From Metallyticus violacea (lineage: Eukaryota > Arthropoda > Insecta > Mantodea > Metallyticidae): a stretch of 64,000 nucleotides of DNA. This document shows positions 26,241-38,362 of this stretch, in pieces. Position 1 is the stretch's first letter; each line of letters begins with the position of its first letter. Below the pieces are notes generated by a model. That model saw only the letters and a program-made list of their open reading frames with translations, made no database searches and had not been told where the DNA came from. Location of the stretch: positions 6,144,001-6,208,000 of the forward strand of contig JAUJEO010000019.1 of the NCBI GenBank assembly GCA_030762175.1, read 5' to 3'. The translations under genes were made by a program, and so were the position numbers.

Positions 26241-27354
26241 TAGTTTGATAGCCTCAGACAAGCATATTATGCGCAAAGAATCTCGAAAAGAAAAAAATTT
26301 TTTTTCGAAGTTTGGAAACTTCCTTAGAATCACTTTTTTTACATTCTTATTTGAGATAACTTGTTCTCTTTCATTATACTAGTTTGATAGCCTTAGACAA
26401 GCATATTATGCGCAAAGAATCTCGAAAAGAAAAAAATTTTTTTTCGAAGTTTGGAAACTTCGTTAGAATCACTTTTTTTCCGTTCTTATTTAAGATTACT
26501 GGTTCTCTTTCATTATACTAGTTTGATAGCCTCAGACAAGCATATTATGCGCAAAGAATCTCGAAAAGAAAAAAATTTTTTTTCGAAGTTTGGAAACTTC
26601 GTTAGAATCACTTTTTTTCCGTTCTTATTTAAGATTACTGGTTCTCTTTCATTATACTAGTTTGATAGCCTCAGACAAGCATATTATGCGCAAAGAATCT
26701 CGAAAAGAAAAAAATTTTATTTCGAAGTTTGGAAACTTCGTTAGAATCACTTTTTTTCCGTTCTTATTTGAGATAACTGGTTCTCTTTCATTATACTATT
26801 TTGATAGCCTCAGAAAAGCATATTATGCGCAAAGAATCTCTAAAAGAAAAAATTTTTTTTTGGAAGTTTGGAAACTTCGATGGAATCACTTTTTTTCCGT
26901 TCTTATTTGAGATAACTGGTTCTCTTTCATTATACTAGTTTGATAGCCTCAGAAAAGCATAGGTATGCGCAAAGAATCTCGAAAAGAAAAAAATTTTTTT
27001 TCGAAGTTTGGAAACTTCGTTAGAATCACTTTTTTTCCATTCTTATCTGAGATAACTGGTTCTCTTTCATTATACTAGTTTGATAGCCTCAGACAAGCAT
27101 ATTATGCGCAAAGAATCTCGAAAAGAAAAAATTTTTTTTTCGAAGTTTGGAAACTTCGTTAGAATCACTTTTTTTCCATTCTTATTTGAGATAACTTGTT
27201 CTCTTTCATTATACTTGTTTGATAGCCTTAGACAAGCATATTATGCGCAAAGAATCTCGAAAAGAAAAAAATTTTTTTTCGAAGTTTGGAAACTTCCTTA
27301 GAATCACTTTTTTTCCATTCTTATTTGAGATAACTGGTTCTCTTTCATTATACT
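26241..27354 (+). repeat. 8-monomer unit, copy 1 of a tandem duplication
   Basis: This stretch and the next share monomer order and rare variants, including TTTTTTTACATTC (near 26,338 and 27,452), the ATTTTATTTCG tract and CATAGGTATGC. The spacing is 1,114 bp, eight monomers plus 2 bp. Copy 1 alone has TGGAAG and TTCGATGG near 26,861-26,880. Boundaries are approximate. Confidence 0.75.
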
Positions 27355-28468
27355 ATGTTTGATAGCCTCAGACAAGCATATTATGCGCAAAGAATCTCGA
27401 AAAGAAAAAAATTTTTTTTCGAAGTTTGGAAACTTCCTTAGAATCACTTTTTTTACATTCTTATTTGAGATAACTTGTTCTCTTTCATTATACTAGTTTG
27501 ATAGCCTTAGACAAGCATATTATGCGCAAAGAATCTCGAAAAGAAAAAAATTTTTTTTCGAAGTTTGGAAACTTCGTTAGAATCACTTTTTTTCCGTTCT
27601 TATTTAAGATTACTGGTTCTCTTTCATTATACTAGTTTGATAGCCTCAGACAAGCATATTATGCGCAAAGAATCTCGAAAAGAAAAAAATTTTTTTTCGA
27701 AGTTTGGAAACTTCGTTAGAATCACTTTTTTTCCGTTCTTATTTAAGATTACTGGTTCTCTTTCATTATACTAGTTTGATAGCCTCAGACAAGCATATTA
27801 TGCGCAAAGAATCTCGAAAAGAAAAAAATTTTATTTCGAAGTTTGGAAACTTCGTTAGAATCACTTTTTTTCCGTTCTTATTTGAGATAACTGGTTCTCT
27901 TTCATTATACTATTTTGATAGCCTCAGAAAAGCATATTATGCGCAAAGAATCTCTAAAAGAAAAAATTTTTTTTTCGAAGTTTGGAAACTTCGTTGGAAT
28001 CACTTTTTTTCCGTTCTTATTTGAGATAACTGGTTCTCTTTCATTATACTAGTTTGATAGCCTCAGAAAAGCATAGGTATGCGCAAAGAATCTCGAAAAG
28101 AAAAAAATTTTTTTTCAAAGTTTGGAAACTTCGTTAGAATCACTTTTTTTCCATTCTTATCTGAGATAACTGGTTCTCTTTCATTATACTAGTTTGATAG
28201 CCTCAGACAAGCATATTATGCGCAAAGAATCTCGAAAAGAAAAAATTTTTTTTTCGAAGTTTGGAAACTTCGTTAGAATCACTTTTTTTCCATTCTTATT
28301 TGAGATAACTTGTTCTCTTTCATTATACTTGTTTGATAGCCTTAGACAAGCATATTATGCGCAAAGAATCTCGAAAAGAAAAAAATTTTTTTTCGAAGTT
28401 TGGAAACTTCCTTAGAATCACTTTTTTTCCATTCTTATTTGAGATAACTTGTTCTCTTTCATTATACT
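27355..28468 (+). repeat. 8-monomer unit, copy 2, with a marked join at its left end
   Basis: At the join the sequence reads ATACTATGTTTGATAG where every other monomer has ATACTAGTTTG or a one-base substitution of it, so one extra T is present. Just upstream, CCATTC belongs to the phase expected to end copy 1, while CTGG and CCTCAGAC belong to the phase expected to begin copy 2. The switch therefore lies within about 30 bp. Confidence 0.7.
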
Positions 28469-29470
28469 TGTTTGATAGCCTTAGACAAGCATATTATGCA
28501 CAAAGAATCTCGAAAAGAAAAAAATTTTTTTTCGAAGTTTGGAAACTTCGTTATAATCACTTTTTTCCGTTCTTATTTAAGATTACTGGTTCTCTTTCAT
28601 TATACTAGTTTGATAGCCTCAGACAAGCATATTATGCGCAAAGAATCTCGAAAAGAAAAAAATTTTTTTTCGAAGTTTGGAAACTTCGTTAGAATCACTT
28701 TTTTTCCGTTCTTATTTGAGATAACTTGTTCTCTTTCATTATACTAGTTTGATAGCCTTAGACAAGCATATTATGCCCAAAGAATCTCGAAAAGAAAAAA
28801 ATTTTTTTTCGAAGTTAGGAAACTTCGTTAGAATCACTTTTTTTCCGTTCTTATTTAAGATTACTGGTTCTCTTTCATTATACTAGTTTGATAGCCTCAG
28901 ACAAGCATATTTTGCGCAAAGAATCTCGAAAAGATTAAAATTTTATTTCGAAGTTTGGAAACTTCGTTAGAATCACTTTTTTTCCGTTCTTATATGAGAT
29001 AACTGGTTCTCTTTCATTATACTAGTTTGATAGCCTCAGACAAGCATATTATGCGCAAAGAATCTCGAAAAGAAAAAAATTTTTTTTCGAAGTTTGGAAA
29101 CTTCGTTAGAATCACTTTTTTTCCGTTCTTATTTAAGATTACTGGTTCTCTTTCATTATACTAGTTTGATAGCCTCAGACAAGCATATTATGCGCAAAGA
29201 ATCTCGAAAAGAAAAAAATTTTTTTTCGAAGTTTGGAAACTTCGTTAGAATCACTTTTTTTCCGTTCTTATTTGAGATAACTGGTTCTCTTTCATTATAC
29301 TATTTTGATAGCCTCAGAAAAGCATATTATGCGCAAAGAATCTCTAAAAGAAAAAATTTTTTTTTCGAAGTTTGGAAACTTCGTTGGAATCACTTTTTTT
29401 CCGTTCTTATTTGAGATAACTGGTTCTCTTTCATTATACTAGTTTGATAGCCTCAGAAAAGCATAGGTAT

Positions 29471-31970
29471 GCGCAAAGAATCTCGAAAAGAAAAAAATTT
29501 TTTTTCGAAGTTTGGAAACTTCGTTAGAATCACTGTTTTTCCATTCTTATCTGAGATAACTGGTTCTCTTTCATTATACTAGTTTGATAGCCTCAGACAA
29601 GCATATTATGCGCAAAGAATCTCGAAAAGAAAAAATTTTTTTTTCGAAGTTTGGAAACTTCGTTAGAATCACTTTTTTTCCATTCTTATTTGAGATAACT
29701 TGTTCTCTTTCATTATACTTGTTTGATAGCCTTAGACAAGCATATTATGCGCAAAGAATCTCGAAAAGAAAAAAATTTTTTTTCGAAGTTTGGAAACTTC
29801 GTTAGAATCACTTTTTTTCCGTTCTTATCTGAGATAACTGGTTCTCTTTCATTATACTAGTTTGATAGCCTCAGACAAGCATATTATGCGCAAAGAATCT
29901 CGAAAGGAAAAAAATTTTTTTTCGAAGTTTGGAAACTTCGTTAGAATCACTTTTTTTCCGTTCTTATTTGAGATAACTTGTTCTCTTTCATTATACTAGT
30001 TTGATAGCCTTAGACAAGCATATTATGCGCAAAGAATCTCGAAAAGAAAAAATTTTTTTTCGAAGTTTGGAAACTTCGTTAGAATCACTTTTTTTCCGTT
30101 CTTATTTGAGATAACTGGTTCTCTTTCATTATACTAGTTTGATAGTCTCAGAAAAGCATATTATGCGCAAAGAATCTAGAAAAGAAAAAAATTTTTTTTC
30201 GAAGATTGGAAACCTCGTTAGAATCACTTTTTTTCCGTTCTTATTTGAGATAACTGGTTCTCTTTCATTATACTAGTTTGATAGCCTCAGACAAGCATAT
30301 TATGCGCAAAGAATCTCGAAAAGAAAAAAATTTTTTTTCGAAGTTTGGAAACTTCCTTAGAATCACTTTTTTTCCATTCTTATTTGAGATAACGTGTTCT
30401 CTTTCATTATACTTGTTTGATAGCCTTAGACAAGCATATTATGCGCAAAGAATCTCGAAAAGAAAAAAATTTTTTTTCGAAGTTTGGAAACTTCGTTAGA
30501 ATCACTTTTTTTCCGTTCTTATTTGAGATAACTGGTTCTCTTTCATTATACTAGTTTGATAGCCTCAGACAAGCAAATTATGCGCAAAGAATCTCGAAAA
30601 AAAAAAAAATTTTTTTCGAAGTTTGGAAACTTCCTTAGAATCACTTTTTTTCCATTCTTATTTGAGATAACTTGTTCTCTTTCATTATACTTGTTTGATA
30701 GCCTTAGACAAGCATATTATGCACAAAGAATCTCGAAAAGAAAAAAATTTTTTTTCCAAGTTTGGAAACTTCGTTATAATCACTTTTTTCCGTTCTTATT
30801 TAAGATTACTGGTTCTCTTTCATTATACTAGTTTGATAGCCTCAGACAAGCATTTTATGCGCAAAGAATCTCGAAAAGAAAAAAATTTTTTTTCGAAGTT
30901 TGGAAACTTCGTTAGAATCACTTTTTTTCCGTTCTTATTTGAGATAACTTGTTCTCTTTCATTATACTAGTTTGATAGCCTTAGACAAGCATATTATGCG
31001 CAAAGAATCTCGAAAAGAAAAAATTTTTTTTTCGAAGTTAGGAAACTTCGTTAGAATCACTTTTTTTCCGTTCTTATTTAAGATTACTGGTTCTCTTTCA
31101 TTATACTAGTTTGATAGCCTCAGACAAGCATATTTTGCGCAAAGAATCTCGAAAAGATTAAAATTTTATTTCGAAGTTTGGAAACTTCGTTAGAATCACT
31201 TTTTTTCCGTTCTTATTTGAGATAACTGGTTCTCTTTCATTATACTAGTTTGATAGCCTCAGACAAGCATATTATGCGCAAAGAATCTCGAAAAGAAAAA
31301 AATTTTTTTTCGAAGTTTGGAAACTTCCTTAGAATCACTTTTTTTCCATTCTTATTTGAGATAACTTGTTCTCTTTCATTATACTAGTTTGATAGCCTTA
31401 GACAAGCATATTATGCGCAAAGAATCTCGAAAAGAAAAAAATTTTTTTTCGAAGTTTGGAAACTTCGTTAGAATCACTTTTTTTCCGTTCTTATTTAAGA
31501 TTACTGGTTCTCTTTCATTATACTAGTTTGATAGCCTCAGACAAGCATATTATGCGCAAAGAATCTCGAAAAGAAAAAAATTTTTTTTCGAAGTTTGGAA
31601 ACTTCGTTAGAATCACTTTTTTTCCGTTCTTATTTGAGATAACTTGTTCTCTTTCATTATACTAGTTTGATAGCCTTAGACAAGCATATTATGCGCAAAG
31701 AATCTCGAAAAGAAAAAAATTTTTTTTCGAAATTTGGAAACTTCGTTCGAATCACTTTTTTTCCGTTCTTATTTAAGATTACTGGTTCTCTTTCATTATA
31801 CTAGTTTGATAGCCTCAGACAAGCATATTATGCGCAAAGAATCTCGAAAAGAAAAAAAATTTATTTCGAAGTTTGGAAACTTCGTTAGAATCACTTTTTT
31901 TCCGTTCTTATTTGAGATAACTGGTTCTCTTTCATTATACTATTTTGATAGCCTCAGAAAAGCATATTAT
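29471..31970 (+). repeat. Main HOR, 18 phases before a fused monomer
   Basis: Phases in order: 1 after CATAGGTATGC with TATCTGAG; 2 with A6T9 and ATACTTG; 3 TATCTGAG; 4 CTTG; 5 ending GTCTCAGAAAAG; 6 CTAG with GATTGG; 7 CTTCC; 8; 9 CTTCC; 10 TATGCACAAAG with GTTATAATC; 11; 12 GTTAGG; 13 TTTTGCGC with GATTAAAA; 14 CTTCC; 15 TTTAAGATTAC; 16 CTTG; 17 TTTAAGATTAC; 18 TTTATTTCG, ATACTATTTT and CAGAAAAG. The expected phase 19 is merged with phase 1 in the next monomer. Confidence 0.75.
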
Positions 31971-32109
31971 GCGCACAGAATCTCGAAAAGAAAAAAATTT
32001 TTTTTCGAAGTTTGGAAACTTCGTTAGAATCACTTTTTTTCCATTCTTATCTGAGATAACTGGTTCTCTTTCATTATACTAGTTTGATAGCCTCAGACAA
32101 GCATATTAT
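31971..32109 (+). repeat. Hybrid monomer fusing HOR phases 19 and 1
   Basis: It starts GCGCACAGAATC, a phase-19 variant otherwise followed by CTCTAAAAG, but then reads CTCGAAAAG and ends CCATTCTTATCTGAG like phase 1. The CENP-B-like TTGGAA site and the CATAGGTATGC junction are both lost. This is the signature of a one-monomer deletion by exchange between adjacent units. Confidence 0.7.
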
Positions 32110-33483
32110 GCGCAAAGAATCTCGAAAAGAAAAAATTTTTTTTTCGAAGTTTGGAAACTTCGTTAGAATCACTTTTTTCCATTCTTATTTGAGATAACTT
32201 GTTCTCTTTCATTATACTTGTTTGATAGCCTTAGACAAGCATATTATGCGCAAAGAATCTCGAAAAGAAAAAAATTTTTTTTCGAAGTTTGGAAACTTCG
32301 TTAGAATCACTTTTTTTCCGTTCTTATCTGAGATAACTGGTTCTCTTTCATTATACTAGTTTGATAGCCTCAGACAAGCATATTATGCGCAAAGAATCTC
32401 GAAAAGAAAAAAATTTTTTTTCGAAGTTTGGAAACTTCGTTAGAATCACTTTTTTTCCGTTCTTATTTGAGATAACTTGTTCTCTTTCATTATACTAGTT
32501 TGATAGCCTTAGACAAGCATATTATGCGCAAAGAATCTCGAAAAGAAAAAAATTTTTTTTCGAAGTTTGGAAACTTCGTTAGAATCACTTTTTTTCCGCT
32601 CTTATTTGAGATAACTGGTTCTCTTTCATTATACTAGTTTGATAGTCTCAGAAAAGCATATTATGCGCAAAGAATCTAGAAAAGAAAAAAATTTTTTTTC
32701 GAAGATTGGAAACCTCGTTAGAATCACTTTTTTTCCGTTCTTATTTGAGATAACTGGTTCTCTTTCATTATACTAGTTTGATAGCCTCAGACAAGCATAT
32801 TATGCGCAAAGAATCTCGAAAAGACAAAAATTTTTTTTCGAAGTTTGGAAACTTCCTTAGAATCACTTTTTTTCCATTCTTATTTGAGATAACTTGTTCT
32901 CTTTCATTATACTGTTTTGATAGCCTTAGACAAGCATATTATGCGCAAAGAATCTCGAAAAGAAAAAAAATTTTTTTCGAAGTTTGGAAACTTCGTTAGA
33001 ATCACTTTTTTTCCGTTCTTATTTGAGATAACTGGTTCTCTTTCATTATACTAGTTTGATAGCCTCAGACAAGCATATTATGCGCAAAGAATCTCGAAAA
33101 GAAAAAAATTTTTTTTCGAAGTTTGGAAACTTCCTTAGAATCACTTTTTTTCCATTCTTATTTGAGATAACTTGTTCTCTTTCATTATACTTGTTTGATA
33201 GCCTTAGACAAGCATATTATGCGCAAAGAATCTCGAAAAGAAAAAATTTTTTTTTCGAAGTTAGGAAACTTCGTTAGAATCACTTTTTTTCCGTTCTTAT
33301 TTAAGATTACTGGTTCTCTTTCATTATACTAGTTTGATAGCCTCAGACAAGCATATTTTGCGCAAAGAATCTCGAAAAGATTAAAATTTTATTTCGAAGT
33401 TTGGAAACTTCGTTAGAATCACTTTTTTTCCGTTCTTATTTGAGATAACTGGTTCTCTTTCATTATACTCGTTTGATAGCCTC

Positions 33484-36373
33484 AGGCAAGCATATTATGC
33501 GCAAAGAATCTCGAAAAGAAAAAAATTTTTTTTCGAAGTTTGGAAACTTCCTTAGAATCACTTTTTTTCCATTCTTATTTGAGATAACTTGTTCTCTTTC
33601 ATTATACTACTTTGATAGCCTTAGACAAGCATATTATGCGCAAAGAATCTCGAAAAGAAAAAAATTTTTTTTCGAAGTTTGGAAACTTCGTTAGAATCAC
33701 TTTTTTTCCGTTCTTATTTAAGATAACTTGTTCTCTTTCATTATACTAGTTTGATAGCCTTAGACAAGCATATTATGCGCAAAGAATCTCGAAAAGAAAA
33801 AAATTTTTTTTCGAAGTTTGGAAACTTCCTTAGAATCACTTTTTTTCCATTCTTATTTGAGATAACTTGTTCTCTTTCATTATACTTGTTTGATAGCCTT
33901 AGACAAGCATATTATGCGCAAAGAATCTCGAAAAGAAAAAATTTTTTTTCGAAGTTTGGAAACTTCGTTAGAATCACTTTTTTTCCGTTCTTATTTGAGA
34001 TAACTGGTTCTCTTTCATTATACTAGTTTGATAGCCTCAGACAAGCATATTATGCGCAAAGAATCTCGAAAAGAAAAAAATTTTTTTTCGAAGTTTGGAA
34101 ATTTCCTTAGAATCACTTTTTTTCCATTCTTATTTGAGATAACTTGTTCTCTTTCATTATACTTGTTTGATAGCCTTAGACAAGCATATTATGCGCAAAG
34201 AATCTCGAAAAGAAAAAAATTTTTTTTCGAAGTTTGGAAACTTCGTTATAATCACTTTTTTTCCGTTCTTATTTAAGATTACTGGTTCTCTTTCATTATA
34301 CTAGTTTGATAGCCTCAGACAAGCATATTATGCGCAAAGAATCTCGAAAAGAAAAAAAATTTTTTTCGAAGTTTGGAAACTTCGTTAGAATCACTTTTTT
34401 TCCGTTCTTATTTGAGATAACTGGTTCTCTTTCATTATACTAGTTTGATAGTCTCAGAAAAGCATATTATGCGCAAAGAATCTAGAAAAGAAAAAAATTT
34501 TTTTTCGAAGATTGGAAACCTCGTTAGAATCACTTTTTTTCCGTTCTTATTTGAGATAACTGGTTCTCTTTCATTATACTAGTTTGATAGCCTCAGACAA
34601 GCATATTATGCGCAAAGAATCTCGAAAAGAAAAAAATTTTTTTTCGAAGTTTGGAAACTTCCTTAGAATCACTTTTTTTCCATTCTTATTTGAGATAACT
34701 TGTTCTCTTTCATTATACTTGTTTGATAGCCTTAGACAAGCATATTATGCGCAAAGAATCTCGAAAAGAAAAAAAATTTTTTTCGAAGTTTGGAAACTTC
34801 GTTAGAATCACTTTTTTTCCGTTCTTATTTGAGATAACTGGTTCTCTTTCATTATACTAGTTTGATAGCCTCAGACAAGCATATTATGCGCAAAGAATCT
34901 CGAAAAGAAAAAAATTTTTTTTCGAAGTTTGGAAACTTCCTTAGAATCACTTTTTTTCCATTCTTATTTGAGATAACTTGTTCTCTTTCATTATACTTGT
35001 TTGATAGCCTTAGACAAGCATATTATGCGCAAAGAATCTCGAAAAGAAAAAAATTTTTTTTCGAAGTTTGGAAACTTCGTTATAATCACTTTTTTCCGTT
35101 CTTATTTAAGATTACTGGTTCTCTTTCATTATACTAGTTTGATAGCCTCAGACAAGCATATTATGCGCAAAGAATCTCGAAAAGAAAAAAATTTTTTTTC
35201 GAAGTTTGGAAACTTCGTTAGAATCACTTTTTTTCCGTTCTTATTTGAGATAACTTGTTCTCTTTCATTATACTAGTTTGATAGCCTTAGACAAGCATAT
35301 TATGCGCAAAGAATCTCGAAAAGAAAAAAATTTTTTTTCGAAGTTAGGAAACTTCGTTAGAATCACTTTTTTTCCGTTCTTATTTAAGATTACTGGTTCT
35401 CTTTCATTATACTAGTTTGATAGCCTCAGACAAGCATATTTTGCGCAAAGAATCTCGAAAAGATTAAAATTTTATTTCGAAGTTTGGAAACTTCGTTAGA
35501 ATCACTTTTTTTCCGTTCTTATTTGAGATAACTGGTTCTCTTTCATTATACTCGTTTGATAGCCTCAGGCAAGCATATTATGCGCAAAGAATCTCGAAAA
35601 GAAAAAAATTTTTTTTCGAAGTTTGGAAACTTCCTTAGAATCACTTTTTTTCCATTCTTATTTGAGATAACTTGTTCTCTTTCATTATACTACTTTGATA
35701 GCCTTAGACAAGCATATTATGCGCAAAGAATCTCGAAAAGAAAAAAATTTTTTTTCGAAGTTTGGAAACTTCGTTAGAATCACTTTTTTTCCGTTCTTAT
35801 TTAAGATAACTTGTTCTCTTTCATTATACTAGTTTGATAGCCTTAGACAAGCATATTATGCGCAAAGAATCTCGAAAAGAAAAAAATTTTTTTTCGAAGT
35901 TTGGAAACTTCCTTAGAATCACTTTTTTTCCATTGTTATTTGAGATAACTTGTTCTCTTTCATTATACTTGTTTGATAGCCTTAGACAAGCATATTATGC
36001 GCAAAGAATCTCGAAAAGAAAAAATTTTTTTTCGAAGTTTGGAAACTTCGTTAGAATCACTTTTTTTCCGTTCTTATTTGAGATAACTGGTTCTCTTTCA
36101 TTATACTAGTTTGATAGCCTCAGACAAGCATATTATGCGCAAAGAATCTCGAAAAGAAAAAAATTTTTTTTCGAAGTTTGGAAATTTCCTTAGAATCACT
36201 TTTTTTCCATTCTTATTTGAGATAACTTGTTCTCTTTCATTATACTTGTTTGATAGACTTAGACAAGCATATTATGCGCAAAGAATCTCGAAAAGAAAAA
36301 AATTTTTTTTCGAAGTTTGGAAACTTCGTTATAATCACTTTTTTTCCGTTCTTATTTAAGATTACTGGTTCTC
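33484..36373 (+). repeat. Two M3 blocks spaced 15 monomers apart
   Basis: M3 occurs at about 33,484-34,290 and again at about 35,567-36,373, offset 2,083 bp (15 monomers less 2 bp). Similarity extends from about 33,250 to 34,360 and from about 35,333 to 36,443. Both have ATACTCGTTTGATAGCC then CAGGCAAGC, ATACTACTTTG, and the 10-bp palindrome GGAAATTTCC. The intervening monomers include HOR phases 5-13. Confidence 0.65.
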
Positions 36374-36553
36374 TTTCATTATACTAGTTTGATAGCCTCA
36401 GACAAGCATATTATGCGCAAAGAATCTCGAAAAGAAAAAAATTTTTTTTCGAAGATTGGAAACTTCGTTAGAATCACTTTTTTATCGTTCTTATTTGAGA
36501 TAACTTGTTCTCTTTCATTATACTAGTTTGATAGCCTTAGACAAGCATATTAT

Positions 36554-37247
36554 GCGCAAATATTCTCGAAAAGAAAAAAATTTTTTTTCGAAGTTTGGAA
36601 ACTTCGTTAGAATCACTTTTTTTCCGTTCTTATTTGAGATAACTGGTTCTCTTTCATTATACTAGTTTGATAGCCTCAGAAAAGCATATTATGCGCAAAG
36701 AATCTAGAAAAGAAAAAAATTTTTTTTCGAAGATTGGAAACCTCGTTAGAATCACTTTTTTTCCGTTCTTATTTGAGATAACTGGTTCTCTTTCATTATA
36801 CTAGTTTGATAGCCTCAGACAAGCATATTATGCGCAAATAATCTGGAAAAGAAAAAAATTTTTTTTCGAAGTTTGGAAACTTCCTTAGAATCACTTTTTT
36901 TCCATTCTTATTTGAGATAACTTCTTCTCTTTCATTATTCTAGTTTGATAGCCTTAGACAAGCATATTATGCGCAAAGAATCTCGAAAAGAAAAAAATTT
37001 TTTTTAAGAAGTTTGGAAACTTCGTTAGAATCACTTTTTTCCGTTCTTATTTAAGATAACTTGTTCTCTTTCATTATACTAGTTTGATAGCCTTAGACAA
37101 GCATATTATGCGCAAAGAATCTCGAAAAGAAAAAAATTTTTTTTCGAAGTTTGGAAACTTCGTTATAATCACTTTTTTTCCATTCTTATCTGAGATAACT
37201 GGTTCTCTTTCATTATACTAGTTTGATAGCCTCAGACAAGCATATTA
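36554..37247 (+). repeat. M2 block whose last monomer is a hybrid
   Basis: Four M2 monomers follow the usual order, with a one-T deletion in the AAGAAG monomer. The fifth (37,109-37,247) begins as the GTTATAATC monomer but ends CCATTCTTATCTGAG, as HOR phase 1 does, and leads into phase 2. The same hybrid is present near 47,810 and 61,149, so it predates the duplications of this region. Confidence 0.7.
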
Positions 37248-38350
37248 TGCGCAAAGAATCTCGAAAAGAAAAAATTTTTTTTTCGAAGTTTGGAAACTTC
37301 GTTAGAATCACTTTTTTTCCATTCTTATTTGAGATAACTTGTTCTCTTTCATTATACTTGTTTGATAGCCTTAGACAAGCATATTATGCGCAAAGAATCT
37401 CGAAAAGAAAAAAAATTTTTTTCGAAGTTTGGAAACTTCCTTAGAATCACTTTTTTTCCATTCTTATTTGAGATAACTTGTTCTCTTTCATTATACTTGT
37501 TTGATAGCCTTAGACAAGCATATTATGCACAAAGAATCTCGAAAAGAAAAAAATTTTTTTTCGAAGTTTGGAAACTTCGTTATAATCACTTTTTTCCGTT
37601 CTTATTTAAGATTACTGGTTCTCTTTCATTATACTAGTTTGATAGCCTCAGACAAGCATATTATGCGCAAAGAATCTCGAAAAGAAAAAAATTTTTTTTC
37701 GAAGTTAGGAAACTTCGTTAGAATCACTTTTTTTCCGTTCTTATTTGAGATAACTGGTTCTCTTTCATTATACTAGTTTGATAGCCTCAGACAAGCATAT
37801 TATGCGCAAAGAATCTCGAAAAGAAAAAAATTTTTTTTCGAAGTTTGGAAACTTCCTTAGAATCACTTTTTTTCCATTCTTATTTGAGATAACTTGTTCT
37901 CTTTCATTATACTAGTTTGATAGCCTTAGACAAGCATATTATGCGCAAAGAATCTCGAAAAGAAAAAAATTTTTTTTCGAAGTTTGGAAACTTCGTTAGA
38001 ATCACTTTTTTTCCGTTCTTATTTAAGATTACTGGTTCTCTTTCATTATACTAGTTTGATAGCCTCAGACAAGCATATTATGCGCAAAGAATCTCGAAAA
38101 GAAAAAAATTTTTTTTCGAAGTTTGGAAACTTCGTTAGAATCACTTTTTTTCCGTTCTTATTTGAGATAACTGGTTCTCTTTCATTATACTATTTTGATA
38201 GCCTCAGAAAAGCATATTATGCGCAAAGAATCTCTAAAAGAAAAATTTTTTTTTTCGAAGTTTGGAAACTTCGTTGGAATCACTTTTTTTCCGTTCTTAT
38301 TTGAGATAACTGGTTCTCTTTCATTATACTAGTTTGATAGCCTCAGAAAA

Positions 38351-38362
38351 GCATAGGTATGC
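38351..38362. other. GCATA-GG-TATGC dyad at the HOR start (example)
   Basis: Normal monomer junctions read GCATA-T-TATGC, a perfect 5-bp inverted repeat with a one-base spacer. At the start of HOR phase 1 the spacer is GG, adding one base but keeping both arms. About 22 such junctions occur, starting near 1.24, 3.19, 4.44, 8.06, 9.72, 10.42, 13.89, 18.76, 22.79, 23.62, 26.96, 28.07, 29.46, 38.35, 40.99, 42.94, 45.16, 49.06, 51.70, 53.64, 55.86 and 62.39 kb. Confidence 0.8.
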
